From Occallatibacter gabretensis (GTDB taxonomy: Bacteria > Acidobacteriota > Terriglobia > Terriglobales > Acidobacteriaceae), in assembly GCF_001449115.1 (NCBI RefSeq), contig NZ_LAIJ01000009.1:930001-994000 (forward strand): a DNA stretch of 64,000 nt. The letters run 5' to 3'. The notes beneath the pieces were generated by a model. That model was given only the letters and a program-made list of their open reading frames with translations. It was not told the origin of the DNA and did no database searches. Made by a program: the position numbers and the translations under genes. Position 1 is the stretch's first letter. Each line of letters opens with the position of its first letter. Shown one piece after another: positions 41,458 through 50,732 of this stretch.

Positions 41458-41796
41458 ATTAAATCAATCACTCAGAAGATATAACAACGGCAATACTTAA
41501 ACTCACTTAAAGTAGCGTTGGCTGTGGAGTCGCCGGAATCGAAGCGGACCCCCAATGATGTCGCATGGCCAAGTTGCTTCAACCACTAACGCCTGAAGTG
41601 AAGGCCGCGCTCGTCAAGCTAAGCGCTCCTATCGAGTGAGAACGGAAGCACTCTCCGCGAGTGAGCCGCACGCATGCGAATTAAGGCGTATGCTTGAAAC
41701 AGTAGTAGAGATTCGTTTCTCGCCTTTGGCAACCCAGGCTTTGCTTCGGACGAGCGCCGCGCCGTTCAAGCACGCAACCAAAAGACTGGAACTGCC
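41458..41796. other. gene-free stretch after tRNA-Glu
   Basis: About 340 bases with only short open frames that lack ribosome sites. I see no repeat of the tRNA 3' end, no integrase remnant and no clear terminator. It presumably carries the promoter for the small genes beginning at 41797. Confidence 0.5.
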
Positions 41797-42075
41797 ATGC
41801 CCCTCATTAAAAAAGCTGATGTAAAGAACTATCTTGCAACCCGTCGCCAGCGGGCTCATCAAGGGCTTTCGACGAGCGTGCCAGATGCGACAGGGACTTC
41901 GGAAACTGGCGCGATCTCGACCAGGCCTGATTTTCCGAGCTCTGAGCCGTCGATATTTGCTGAAGGTTTCTTTGCGGAATGCTCGCCAGCTACAACGGTC
42001 GACCCTTCGGTCAAGCGTAGGGCCATCTCCGTCAGTTCCCAGGCGCCTGCAACATCAAAAAGCGCGCAAGCGTGA
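41797..42075 (+). CDS. small protein of unknown function, MPLIKKADVKNYL type
   Basis: A 92-residue protein. The N-terminus MPLIKKADVKNYLATRRQR is lysine/arginine-rich and looks structured; the remainder is Ser/Thr/Pro/Ala-rich and probably disordered. The strongest argument that it is real is that its stop overlaps the start of the next frame by four bases (GTGA), the hallmark of coupled genes. It has only a weak ribosome site. It heads a run that continues with the GT4/GH130 genes. Confidence 0.5.
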   Translation: MPLIKKADVKNYLATRRQRAHQGLSTSVPDATGTSETGAISTRPDFPSSEPSIFAEGFFAECSPATTVDPSVKRRAISVSSQAPATSKSAQA

Positions 42076-42461
42076 GGCTGCATTCCGTTTTCCTGCGCAA
42101 AGATTGCATTCTGCCGGATCATCTGGAGCCACTCCAGGAACCTGTTTGCGATAACTGGACCATGGTTCAGGAGATCGCCGCACCGGTCTTCGATTCCGTC
42201 ATTCGTCAATCTGGATGGCACTTTATGTGGATCAATGGCGCCAGCGCCCGAAGGGGCTTCGGGACCACGCGGGAAAATGCGACCAGTCGAGCCCTGGGGC
42301 ACGCGCTTCACGGGGTTAGACCGCGATTCAATGCGGCTGAGTTGGATTCAGTTCAGGTAACAAAGTACCCCGGCTTCTATGTTGCGAATGTCTCCGTGCA
42401 GCCGCGTCAGATCCAGCACCACACTTCGCTGGATACGCCCGCCGAAAGCCCGCGCAGATAA
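42072..42461 (+). CDS. small conserved-looking protein of unknown function
   Basis: A 129-residue protein starting at a GTG that overlaps the previous stop. The central part has protein-like composition with defined hydrophobic spacing: APVFDSVIRQSGWHFMWI, ARRGFGTTRENATSRALGHAL, RFNAAELDSVQVTKYPGFYVANVSVQPRQIQ. The opposite strand also has an open frame but reads as poorer protein. No family recognised. It ends 112 bases before the GT4 start and is probably co-transcribed with it. Confidence 0.55.
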   Translation: MRLHSVFLRKDCILPDHLEPLQEPVCDNWTMVQEIAAPVFDSVIRQSGWHFMWINGASARRGFGTTRENATSRALGHALHGVRPRFNAAELDSVQVTKYPGFYVANVSVQPRQIQHHTSLDTPAESPRR

Positions 42462-42573
42462 TATCGCTGCTTCATCCGGTCGCGTAATTAGGCAAACATC
42501 AGCTGTTCCACCTGCCTTTTCCGCGAATTGCGGACTATCAGAACAACGTCGACCGAAACGAAAGCAGGACAAG

Positions 42574-44970
42574 ATGCCTCCCCATGAAATGACAGACTCG
42601 GAAACGACTCATCCGGCGAAATCGTTTGCAAAGCCAGTTTCAACAGTGCATCAGCATAACGGCCCCCAGGCTCTGCAGTTTCCATTGCCTACACGCATTG
42701 CTTTTGTCGGGAATTATCTTCCGCGCGAGTGCGGCATCGCGACGTTTACGACCGATCTGTGCACCGCGCTTGCATCCGAATATGGTCAGCAGCGACTGTT
42801 CGCCATTCCCGTCAACGATCCCGGTTCAAGTTATGACTACCCTGAGCAAGTTCGCCTGGAACTGGAACAGGAAGAACTGGCCTCCTATGAACGAGCTGCG
42901 GATTTTCTAAATTTCAATGGCAATGACCTTGTCTGCCTGCAACACGAATACGGCATCTTTGGAGGAACTGCGGGCAGTTACATCCTGGCGCTGCTTCATA
43001 GATTGAAAATGCCGCTGGTCACCACGTTACATACTGTTCTGCGCACACCGGATGCGAATCAGCGCATGGTGCTGGAAGAGATTGCCAGGCTCTCCGATCG
43101 CCTCGTGGTGATGAGTGAACTGGCGGCTGAGATCCTGCGCGACGTGTATGCGGTTTCTGAAGAAAAGATCGACATCATTCCACATGGCGTGCCAGAGATG
43201 ACTTTCATGGATCCCAACTATTTCAAGGATAGCTTTGGCACGGAAGGAAAATCCGTCCTTTTGACCTTTGGTCTTCTGTCTCCGAATAAAGGCATCGAGA
43301 ACGTGATACGCGCTCTTCCCGCGATTCTGGCGAAGCATCCGAATGTGGTGTACATCGTTTCCGGAGTAACACATCCGCATATTAGGCGACGTGATGGAGA
43401 GCGTTATCGCGAAGAACTGACTGCGCTTGCTGAGCAACTAGGCGTCTCATCCCAGCTGATTTTCAATAACCGTTTTGTAAGCACCGAGGAACTGGTAGAG
43501 CACGTAGGCGGTGCGGATATCTATATCACGCCTTATCGGCAGGAGGCGCAGATTGTCTCTGGCACACTCGCCATCGCTCTGGGCGCCGGAAAAGCAATCA
43601 TCTCCACGCCTTACTGGCATGCAAAGGAACTTCTCGCCGATAGACGAGGCGTGATTGTTCCCTTTGACAATCCTGAGTCGATTGCGACGGCGGTAATTGA
43701 ACTCTTGGAGAATGACGCGGAACGTCATGCCATGCGCAAGCGTGCGTACCTCTATTCACGCGAAACGACCTGGCCGAAGACAGCGCGGGCTTATATGGCG
43801 AGCTTCCAGCGTGCACGCTTCGAGCGCAGTCTACGGCCACGGCCTGCGCAATTAGATGAGCCGGTGTCGAATACACCCGAGGATCTGCCTATGCTCAATA
43901 CGGCGCACTTACTCAACATGACCGACGATACCGGCATGTTGCAACACGCAATTTTCTCCATTCCCAATACGCGCGAGGGTTATACGACCGACGACAACGC
44001 ACGCGCGCTCATCGTGTCCACTCTTATGGATGAGAGTGCCAAACTCGAGCAAGTGGGTGAGCATCTCGGGCTTTCGCGTCGCTATCTGGCTTTTCTCTGG
44101 CTCGCGTTTCACTCTGACTCAGGCCGGTTCAGAAATTTTCTCGCCTACAACCGGAAATGGTTGGAAGATGTTGGTTCAGAAGACAGTCATGGGCGTGCGC
44201 TGTGGGCTTTGGGCACAGTGCTTGGCCATTCACAGGATGCGGGATTGCGCGGAGCAGCAGGCAGACTGTTTGAGGCTGCTATGCCGGTCGCTTTGACGTT
44301 CAGCAGTCCGCGCGCATGGGCATTCAGTATTCTCGGAACGCAGGCCTATCTGGACTGGTTTCCGGGCGACAGGGCCGTTCAGGGCGCGCGTAATAGGCTT
44401 GCCAATCAGCTGTTGAATATCTACGAGAAGAGTAGTAGTGCCACTTGGCCATGGTTCGAAAAGAGCCTGTCTTACTCGAATGCCAGGCTGTCACAGGCTC
44501 TTATTCTCGCGGGATGGCGAAGCGGGAACCAAAAGATGATCGCAGCAGGCATCGAGTCTCTGGAATGGCTCGTGGCTGTCCAGCATCAAGGCGACGAAGA
44601 GATTTTTGTGCCTATCGGCTCGAATGGATTTTTCACGGAGGGCAAAGAGAAGGCTCGCTTCGATCAACAACCTGTGGAAGCCTGCGCCACAATCTCTGCA
44701 TGCCTTGAAACCTACAGGCTTACGCGCGAACTGCGTTGGCTTGAGCAAGCACAGCAAATCTTCCGCTGGTTTCTCGGAAAAAACGATTTGCAGATTCCGC
44801 TTTACGATGCTGCAACGGGCGGATGTCGAGATGGACTCCATCCTGACCGGGTGAATGAAAATCAGGGAGCCGAATCAACACTTTCGTTCCTGATGGCCCT
44901 CCTTGAAATGCAAGAGGAGAACGTCATAAACGCAGATGAACTTCATCAGGAAATGAGTGTCTCTCTTTGA
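42574..44970 (+). CDS. GT4 glycosyltransferase fused to a helical glycosidase-like domain
   Basis: A 798-residue two-domain protein. Residues about 40-420 are a GT-B fold: RIAFVGNYLPRECGIATFT, LVCLQHEYGIFGG, TTLHTVLRTP, IPHGVPEMTF, LTFGLLSPNKGIENVIRALP, and a donor-site region ITPYRQEAQIVSGTLAIALGAGKAII of the GT4 type (E-x7-E variant). Residues about 470-790 are alpha-helical with TTDDNARALI, LSYSNARLSQALILAG and EKARFDQQPVEACATISACLE, an (alpha/alpha) toroid like six-hairpin glycosidases. The start at 42574 has AGGA before it; the frame upstream is shadow. Its stop overlaps the GH130 start, so synthesis and breakdown of one glycan may be linked. Confidence 0.85.
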   Translation: MPPHEMTDSETTHPAKSFAKPVSTVHQHNGPQALQFPLPTRIAFVGNYLPRECGIATFTTDLCTALASEYGQQRLFAIPVNDPGSSYDYPEQVRLELEQEELASYERAADFLNFNGNDLVCLQHEYGIFGGTAGSYILALLHRLKMPLVTTLHTVLRTPDANQRMVLEEIARLSDRLVVMSELAAEILRDVYAVSEEKIDIIPHGVPEMTFMDPNYFKDSFGTEGKSVLLTFGLLSPNKGIENVIRALPAILAKHPNVVYIVSGVTHPHIRRRDGERYREELTALAEQLGVSSQLIFNNRFVSTEELVEHVGGADIYITPYRQEAQIVSGTLAIALGAGKAIISTPYWHAKELLADRRGVIVPFDNPESIATAVIELLENDAERHAMRKRAYLYSRETTWPKTARAYMASFQRARFERSLRPRPAQLDEPVSNTPEDLPMLNTAHLLNMTDDTGMLQHAIFSIPNTREGYTTDDNARALIVSTLMDESAKLEQVGEHLGLSRRYLAFLWLAFHSDSGRFRNFLAYNRKWLEDVGSEDSHGRALWALGTVLGHSQDAGLRGAAGRLFEAAMPVALTFSSPRAWAFSILGTQAYLDWFPGDRAVQGARNRLANQLLNIYEKSSSATWPWFEKSLSYSNARLSQALILAGWRSGNQKMIAAGIESLEWLVAVQHQGDEEIFVPIGSNGFFTEGKEKARFDQQPVEACATISACLETYRLTRELRWLEQAQQIFRWFLGKNDLQIPLYDAATGGCRDGLHPDRVNENQGAESTLSFLMALLEMQEENVINADELHQEMSVSL

Positions 44971-45992
44971 GCCTGAACACTTCTCCAGCTATATCGCCCG
45001 ATCCCATTGCTACGGAATCATTCAAACAAGGACGAGGCACAGATCAGCCTTTGTTTACGCGCCATTCCGGTAACCCGATCCTCAGCCGGGAAGACTGGCC
45101 TTATCCGATTAACAGCGTCTTCAATGCTGCCGCGGTGCAACTGCCGGATGGAGATACCCTCCTGCTTTGCAGGGTGGAAGACCGGACTGGCCTGTCGCAT
45201 CTGTGCGCAGCCCGCTCAGCCAATGGAATTGATGGATGGCGCATCGATTCCGAGCCCACGCTGATGGCCAACCCGCGTGAATATCCTGAAGAAATCTGGG
45301 GCCTCGAAGATCCTCGCATTACATATGTTCCGGAATTAGGGCAGTATGCGATTGCATACACGTCCTTCGCACGAGGCGGCCCCGGAGTGTCGCTCGCACT
45401 CACCAAAGATTTCCGTAGCTTTGAGAGGTTTGGCGTCATCATGCCGCCTGAAGACAAGGATGCGGCTCTATTGCCTCGCAAGATCAACGGCTACTGGGCC
45501 ATGATTCATCGGCCGGTGACGCCGACAGGCGCTCACATGTGGATCTCATACTCGCCCGATTTGCGGCACTGGGGAAGCCATAAAGTCATGCTGGAAGCAC
45601 GGCGCGGCGGATGGTGGGATGCAAACAAGATCGGGCTATGCTCCCCGCCTATCGAGACGTCGAAAGGCTGGCTGACGATCTATCACGGAGTCCGCCAAAC
45701 AGCTTCGGGAAGCATCTATCGCCTGGGCCTCGCGCTCTTCGACATCAATCAGCCGGAAATCTGCCTGCAGCGTGGCGACTCCTGGATCTTCGGACCGGAG
45801 GCCCCTTATGAGTGCAATGGCGATGTGAATAACGTTGTGTTCCCCTGTGGGCAGACAATCGGCGCTGATGGGGATACGATTCATCTCTATTACGGCGCGG
45901 CGGATTCCTGCATAGCGATGGCAACGGGCAGTATACGCGCTATGCTTGCATGGCTCGACCTACACTCTGGTTCAGAAAACTCGGGCCGGTAG
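44967..45992 (+). CDS. GH130 family glycosidase/phosphorylase
   Basis: A 341-residue five-bladed propeller of GH130, which contains beta-1,4- and beta-1,2-mannoside phosphorylases and hydrolases. Visible signatures are NPILSREDWP, NAAAVQLPDGDTLLLCRVEDRTGLSHL, EEIWGLEDPRITYV, IAYTSFARGGPGVSLA, DKDAALLPRKINGYWAMIHRP and GWLTIYHGV. The Asp in LEDPRIT is the family acid/base. It starts with TTG at 44967, overlapping the glycosyltransferase stop. Substrate choice between mannan and mannose-containing oligosaccharides is unknown. Confidence 0.9.
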   Translation: MSLNTSPAISPDPIATESFKQGRGTDQPLFTRHSGNPILSREDWPYPINSVFNAAAVQLPDGDTLLLCRVEDRTGLSHLCAARSANGIDGWRIDSEPTLMANPREYPEEIWGLEDPRITYVPELGQYAIAYTSFARGGPGVSLALTKDFRSFERFGVIMPPEDKDAALLPRKINGYWAMIHRPVTPTGAHMWISYSPDLRHWGSHKVMLEARRGGWWDANKIGLCSPPIETSKGWLTIYHGVRQTASGSIYRLGLALFDINQPEICLQRGDSWIFGPEAPYECNGDVNNVVFPCGQTIGADGDTIHLYYGAADSCIAMATGSIRAMLAWLDLHSGSENSGR

Positions 45993-46016
45993 TAGCCGCG
46001 CCGGATGGAGGGGAAA

Positions 46017-46229
46017 ATGCGTGCAGCAAGTCGGCAACGACCTATGTGGTTACCGCAAATGATCTGGACCAAACATGAGTGTCCCAGTTGCAACTCGGTC
46101 AAATTCAAGGCGGCTGAGTTGCGCTCGTTCGACGGTTTACTCAGCATGTTTGCGCTGAGGCCTGTGCGCTGCGTGTTCTGCTGGAGACGATATTACTGGT
46201 TCGCCTTTCACGCGCCACACCCAGCCTGA
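46017..46229 (+). CDS. small zinc-ribbon protein
   Basis: A 70-residue protein with two CxxC pairs: CPSCNSVKF near residue 23 and VRCVFCWRRYYWF near 51, the layout of a zinc ribbon. GGAGGGG lies about four bases before the ATG at 46017. An in-frame ATG at 46005 overlaps that ribosome site and is less likely. It follows the GH130 gene by 24 bases. Role unknown. Confidence 0.65.
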   Translation: MRAASRQRPMWLPQMIWTKHECPSCNSVKFKAAELRSFDGLLSMFALRPVRCVFCWRRYYWFAFHAPHPA

Positions 46230-46289
46230 GGCATTGCCGGAAATGTGGCACAGGGAACGCGTCTGTTTATCGATGGAAAGAAGAACCGC

Positions 46290-46652
46290 ATGGAACCATT
46301 ATCCAATCCCACATCGAATGATCTTTTGCTGCGCCTTTTGTCAGAGCACCCGCATGAAGCAATGAACTATACAGTGATCGCGCAAAGTGCGAACGAGGTG
46401 CAGGACATTCAAAATGCTCCGTCGGTGAGCATGGGACCATATCTGGTCTCGTCTGGGCAGACCCGCCTGCTGACCACTCTCAGCATCTATAGTCTGCGCG
46501 GCAGCAGCCGCGAACAGATGAGATTCCTTTACATGAATGTGACAGCGCTGCGCCTCTGGAAGGATATGGGCAAACAGCCAAACCAGATTGGCACACAGCA
46601 TCGTCCGCCCCATGCTGCGTTACTCTCCTTGGGCGTGCCGTTCAGCGAGTAA
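46290..46652 (+). CDS. hypothetical protein
   Basis: The frame is open from 46245. The ATG at 46290 gives 120 residues beginning MEPLSNPTSNDLLLRLLSEHPHEAMNYTVIAQSANEVQDI. The composition is protein-like (alternating polar and hydrophobic, LLTTLSIYSLRGSS) but I recognise no family, and the opposite strand is open too. It follows the zinc-ribbon gene on the same strand. Confidence 0.4.
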   Translation: MEPLSNPTSNDLLLRLLSEHPHEAMNYTVIAQSANEVQDIQNAPSVSMGPYLVSSGQTRLLTTLSIYSLRGSSREQMRFLYMNVTALRLWKDMGKQPNQIGTQHRPPHAALLSLGVPFSE

Positions 46653-46715
46653 GATTCAGTTGCGAAAAATGGACGTTCATCCATGCCCATAGCCTTGCGT
46701 TAAGCATCGCCTGTT

Positions 46716-47465
46716 TCAGCGGAGTGACTGCTTCAGGCTCTCCATATTTTGCGACTGGACGCGAATGATGCCTCTGCGTGGACTATCGATATCCGCAATC
46801 AGAAAAAACGCGATTGCGACCATAAAAGGCAAAACCGGGAACAATAGAGATCGACGGTCAAGAGCACGGTAGCCGGTCAGAATGCTGCAGGAGACTGCGA
46901 GAACGATCATCAGAATCCATGCGCCTGTGGGGAGCCGGTTCCACCAAGCCGCTTGTGTATAGCCCTGGCGGTTGAGCACATCGTTCATGCCGGCAACTGC
47001 CAATGCGGCAACAGGAGTCGGTTGCTCCCTGGCTGCACTTTGCACGGTTGACCACATCTCGTTCTGCAGCTTCGTGGTCTCTGCGGCAATCGAGTTAAGC
47101 TGCTCCTCATCTCGCACCGTATAGAACAACATGCGCTGATCCAGATATTGGACCAGCAACTGACGCACCCTCACAGCAGCGTCCCCCGGAAGCAGATCTG
47201 CGCGGGCGTACTCTGTTCCAATCGCGTTGGCCTCTTCTTCTTCATAATTCTTGCGCATGTCGTATCGGGTCACCGCCATTGAAAAGGCGAACCCGATGAT
47301 CAGGGCCAGCATGGTCAGACTTGAGCCCACTACGAAGTCAAGGTCCTGTCGTTCGCTTTCTTTAACGGGCCTGATCCGCCCCAGCAGATATGCGCCAATG
47401 AGCACTGAAAGCCAGAACCCAACAAGCGAAAGAGCAAAAACCAAAACTGGATAGCGCATGAGCAT
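46716..47465 (-). CDS. DUF4239-type (bestrophin-like) membrane protein
   Basis: A 249-residue protein with two N-terminal helices (about 6-27 and 44-64), a polar middle of about 110 residues and two C-terminal helices (about 180-200 and 208-226). The pattern FVVGSSLTMLALIIGFAFSMAVTRYDMRKNYEEEEANAIGTEYARADLLP matches the DUF4239 family, annotated as bestrophin-like because of a distant resemblance to that chloride-channel fold. Channel activity is not shown. It is 69 bases downstream of another membrane-protein gene on the same strand. Confidence 0.75.
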   Translation of the reverse strand: MLMRYPVLVFALSLVGFWLSVLIGAYLLGRIRPVKESERQDLDFVVGSSLTMLALIIGFAFSMAVTRYDMRKNYEEEEANAIGTEYARADLLPGDAAVRVRQLLVQYLDQRMLFYTVRDEEQLNSIAAETTKLQNEMWSTVQSAAREQPTPVAALAVAGMNDVLNRQGYTQAAWWNRLPTGAWILMIVLAVSCSILTGYRALDRRSLLFPVLPFMVAIAFFLIADIDSPRRGIIRVQSQNMESLKQSLR

Positions 47466-47534
47466 GATTCATTTTGCCTCATCAGACAAGCAGCCTGACA
47501 GGAATTTGTCAGCAGCGGCTAACGAGTGACCGCC

Positions 47535-48716
47535 TTATGCCACGATCTTGAGCAGCAGCTTCAGCAGGTCTCCCAAAGGCATCACTGTCAATAAGAGCGG
47601 AACCATGGGGAGAAGGCTAGCCACCACGAGATGGAGCAAATCGAGAGGATCAATCGGAATCGGCTTCATCTTCTGGATGATGCTGAAACTGTTGCCGAGA
47701 TCGGCGAGCGATTGTATATCTCCAGTGCCCAGCAAAGCCTCATGATCAGGGTTCTCGCCCTCAATCCATTTCTTATGAAATGAACCTGTATATGTGGTTG
47801 CCAATGTTCCATATTCATAGAGCCCGCGGCGCTTGGTACGTAGAAGCGTGCCGGCGAACACCACAAGTGGGCCGGCGAAAATAACCAGGACTACAAGTGC
47901 ATAAGTTGCAACAGCAGGCACAAAGTTCTTGAGTGGAACTTTGTCGTACACAATGTCATTTGCGAGAACACCTGCGGCTGCAATGGAAAAGGCGAACAGC
48001 AAAATTCCAAAGAAGCGCTGTGTTTCGCCTACAAAGCCCAAGCCGCCGGCTGCGTCAGGATGCGTCGGAAACAGCTGTAGATCGAGGCTGCGAACACGCG
48101 CAAGAAATTGAAACCAGAGAAAGACTCTCCAGAACCAACGCAACAGCAGAAATTGAAGGAGAGGCGCACATAATCCTACAAGCCACCAGCCGGCTAGGGT
48201 AAGCGTAGAGCCATGATCTGTGCGAGAGGCGTACCATGTGTCGACATGAACCGCTGTTGTTATGAACGATGTGATCGAGAAACAATAAGCGAGCACCGCC
48301 AGTACGATTTCAGCAACAATGGAATCCCTTGAACGCAGTCCATCTCCTATGAACTGGTCGAAACGTTGATAATCCTTTTCGATGACCAGGCCCGAGCTGA
48401 CGAAATGCACAGCAGCGTCTGCGATCCGTGGCCCAAGAATGTTTTCCGCAAGCATCAATATAGGGATCGAGAGAAGAAACCTGGTATATGTGCTGAAATC
48501 GCGCATGAAGGGGACAGGCACAGACCGTCCGAATGCCCGGTGCTGCAGCGCCGCTAACAGAAACAGTGGCAGCCAGGTAATAAGCGCAGCCAGGAGTGCT
48601 CTTCTCTTGACTCGAGTGCCATTTTGCTTGATAAGGCCAAAGCGCTTCTGAAGATTGAAGAACGGGCCGCCCTCCATGAGTAGAAACGGCTGAGATGGAA
48701 TGCCAACCTGATCCAT
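47535..48716 (-). CDS. multi-pass membrane protein of unknown function
   Basis: A 393-residue protein with about six to eight hydrophobic segments (around 42-58, 85-100, 138-160, 175-197, 240-258, 268-290 and near 365-385). Conserved-looking motifs are LFPTHPDAAGGLGFVG, and DHEALLGTGDIQSLADLGNSFSIIQKMKPIPID near the C-terminus. I remember similar uncharacterised proteins in soil bacteria but no named function. It is followed by the DUF4239 gene. Confidence 0.7.
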   Translation of the reverse strand: MDQVGIPSQPFLLMEGGPFFNLQKRFGLIKQNGTRVKRRALLAALITWLPLFLLAALQHRAFGRSVPVPFMRDFSTYTRFLLSIPILMLAENILGPRIADAAVHFVSSGLVIEKDYQRFDQFIGDGLRSRDSIVAEIVLAVLAYCFSITSFITTAVHVDTWYASRTDHGSTLTLAGWWLVGLCAPLLQFLLLRWFWRVFLWFQFLARVRSLDLQLFPTHPDAAGGLGFVGETQRFFGILLFAFSIAAAGVLANDIVYDKVPLKNFVPAVATYALVVLVIFAGPLVVFAGTLLRTKRRGLYEYGTLATTYTGSFHKKWIEGENPDHEALLGTGDIQSLADLGNSFSIIQKMKPIPIDPLDLLHLVVASLLPMVPLLLTVMPLGDLLKLLLKIVA

Positions 48717-48766
48717 GTTTCCTCCGGCCTTCGATGGTGCTCATTATCAAAGCTGCCGCTCTTCTG

Positions 48767-50254
48767 CTACTTTCCCATCATCGCCTGCACTTGACGATCA
48801 TCCTTTACTGCCCTTACAAGTGCCGCATGATCGAGCTCAGTCTGGTTGCCATAAGCCTCGGCCCACTTCGCGAGCGCCTCATCTAAAGTCGCCGACTTGC
48901 CACAGTACGCTGCAATCTGCGCCACACCTGCCACGCGAGCATGGGCGCGCGCCAAGATCGCGCCGCAGGCCCAGGCATAAAAATTGAAGGAGCTACCTGT
49001 GAGCCATTCAATAGGAATGGAAGCTTTGAGATTCTTCATTTGCCTGACGTAATACGGAACAGACCCAATTTGGGTCCAGCCCAACATCACATCCGTGGAA
49101 GCCTGCAGGACGTGCTGCCCTGTAACCACTCTTCTTCCCTGATGAACCGTTTCTTCGCGTGGGAGCGCAGGGACAAACGCTGCATGCACAGGGACGATTG
49201 CTTCTTTCACCTGCAGAAAGAGAGGGTCATTGTCTCCATTACCCAGCAACAGAACCAGATAGGCGCGTGTACCTACGCTTCCCACTCCAACTACTCGATG
49301 TGCAACAGCAACCACCCTGTACCTGGTAAGCATGAGCTGGCGCTCGCGCGGAAGAGTATGCGCATATTCCATCAAGGCCTCTTCTACAACCTTATGAGTC
49401 TTCGCATCAACATGAGTAAGAACCGGCGGATCTTCCCGAAATGTCCAATGACCGTCTTTTTCCCGCGTTGCCATCTTGCTGAGAAGAGCCGCGTTCGTCT
49501 GCTGATTCGCTTTTGCTAAAACCTTGCTGAACACAGCTCGCGATTTTGCGTCGACCTTAACCAGGGGATTCTCGCGGCCTGGATACGCGTGCAGATACCA
49601 CGTTTCCAGAACACCCATGGTCTGCAGGCGGTTCATGTTAAAGCGATAGCCGCGCGCGCAGCGCTTCACTGCCATGTCTCGCTCGAATCTGTTCATGCCA
49701 TTTTCGCGTGCAGCCAGGTTTACGCTTGCCGTCAACCGCTTCAGATCCCATTCCCACGGACCTATGGTGGTTTCGTCGAAATCATTCAGGTCGAAGACAA
49801 CATCCCTTTGTGGAGTGCCATAGAAACCGAAATTATTCAAATGGGCATCTCCGTCAATGACGACATGAATGCCTGTCGATGGCGTCTTTGATAAATCGTG
49901 TGCCATCACGGCCGCTGCGCCGCGATAAAACGCGAATGGCGAAGCCGCCATGCGCGCCATACGCAGCGGGATTAAGTGAGGCTGGCGTCCTTTGTTCGTC
50001 GCCATCACAATTTCCACGGCGCCCGGATGATCCCGATGACGCGACCAGGAGCCATGAGCTTCCCGTGGAACCTTGGTTCGAAGCGCCTTACCCGCAGTGC
50101 GGCGTTCATCCAGCGGCAGCTCTCCGCGAAAGAGGGGTAGTTCGTTCGTTTGTTTTCTGAGCGTTTCTTTGGTTTCGGAAGTAGTCGTCGACTTCTTGCG
50201 TACAGGGCTGGGCACTCTGTTCCTCCCAATGGCGTTAACCTGCTCGCGATTCAT
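48767..50254 (-). CDS. DUF2252 family protein
   Basis: A 495-residue DUF2252 protein. The family's kinase-like motifs are visible: VIDGDAHLNNFGFY (Asp136, His138, Asn140) and VVFDLNDFDET (155-162), with PFAFYRGAA before them and WTQIGSVPYYVRQMKNLKASIP after. DUF2252 is distantly related to aminoglycoside-phosphotransferase-like folds, and its biochemical role is not known. The first 40 residues are basic and probably disordered. It is separated by 478 bases from the divergent glucosidase. Confidence 0.87.
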   Translation of the reverse strand: MNREQVNAIGRNRVPSPVRKKSTTTSETKETLRKQTNELPLFRGELPLDERRTAGKALRTKVPREAHGSWSRHRDHPGAVEIVMATNKGRQPHLIPLRMARMAASPFAFYRGAAAVMAHDLSKTPSTGIHVVIDGDAHLNNFGFYGTPQRDVVFDLNDFDETTIGPWEWDLKRLTASVNLAARENGMNRFERDMAVKRCARGYRFNMNRLQTMGVLETWYLHAYPGRENPLVKVDAKSRAVFSKVLAKANQQTNAALLSKMATREKDGHWTFREDPPVLTHVDAKTHKVVEEALMEYAHTLPRERQLMLTRYRVVAVAHRVVGVGSVGTRAYLVLLLGNGDNDPLFLQVKEAIVPVHAAFVPALPREETVHQGRRVVTGQHVLQASTDVMLGWTQIGSVPYYVRQMKNLKASIPIEWLTGSSFNFYAWACGAILARAHARVAGVAQIAAYCGKSATLDEALAKWAEAYGNQTELDHAALVRAVKDDRQVQAMMGK

Positions 50255-50732
50255 ACATGCATGATGGACAGCGGGAGCTAGATCCCTTACTCCATCTTTT
50301 GCAGACTGAAGCGGCCATCGTCATGAAAGTGAGCGCGATGGATCCAGGTAAAGACATTGAAATTCAAATTGATACGCAGCGGCACTGTCACAGTTGACAG
50401 TATTCGTCGGGGGTGAAACTCCCTAATCTTGGGTCCACCGGCAGTTTGCAGGCTGGACTGTCCACACTTCACTTTCTGATCCGGATGTGGCAAGCTCTCC
50501 GGGAATATGTTGGCGGTTCGCCGCTCCACAATCAGCCTCATGCTTTCAGCAGGCCTCGAAGAGGCAGCTCCCACCGGGATTTGATTATTTTCTGGATTTA
50601 ACGGTAGTGAAACTAACACTTCTGCAGCCATTCTTTGACAAGACAGATTTAGAGGTTGTCGAATAGCAGCCCGACATCCTGCAACGTTCATGCAGCTATA
50701 TCTCGCCCAAGCCCCGCAATGGAGGTCTGGAA
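50255..50732. other. divergent intergenic region between DUF2252 and glucosidase genes
   Basis: A 478-base stretch. A minus-strand open frame of 134 codons is present (50287-50691) but has no ribosome site and an unstructured composition, so I do not call it. ACTGTCA (50384-50390) and TGACAGT (50395-50401) form a perfect inverted repeat with a four-base centre, a possible operator. GGAGG lies just before the glucosidase ATG. Confidence 0.5.

Noticed and set aside
41859..42311. 150-codon open frame on the minus strand over the small-gene pair
   Set aside because: No ribosome site, poor protein-like pattern, and the plus strand has two frames joined by a GTGA overlap.
50287..50691. 134-codon minus-strand frame upstream of the glucosidase
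   Set aside because: No ribosome site and no recognisable domain; better explained as an open stretch in a promoter region.
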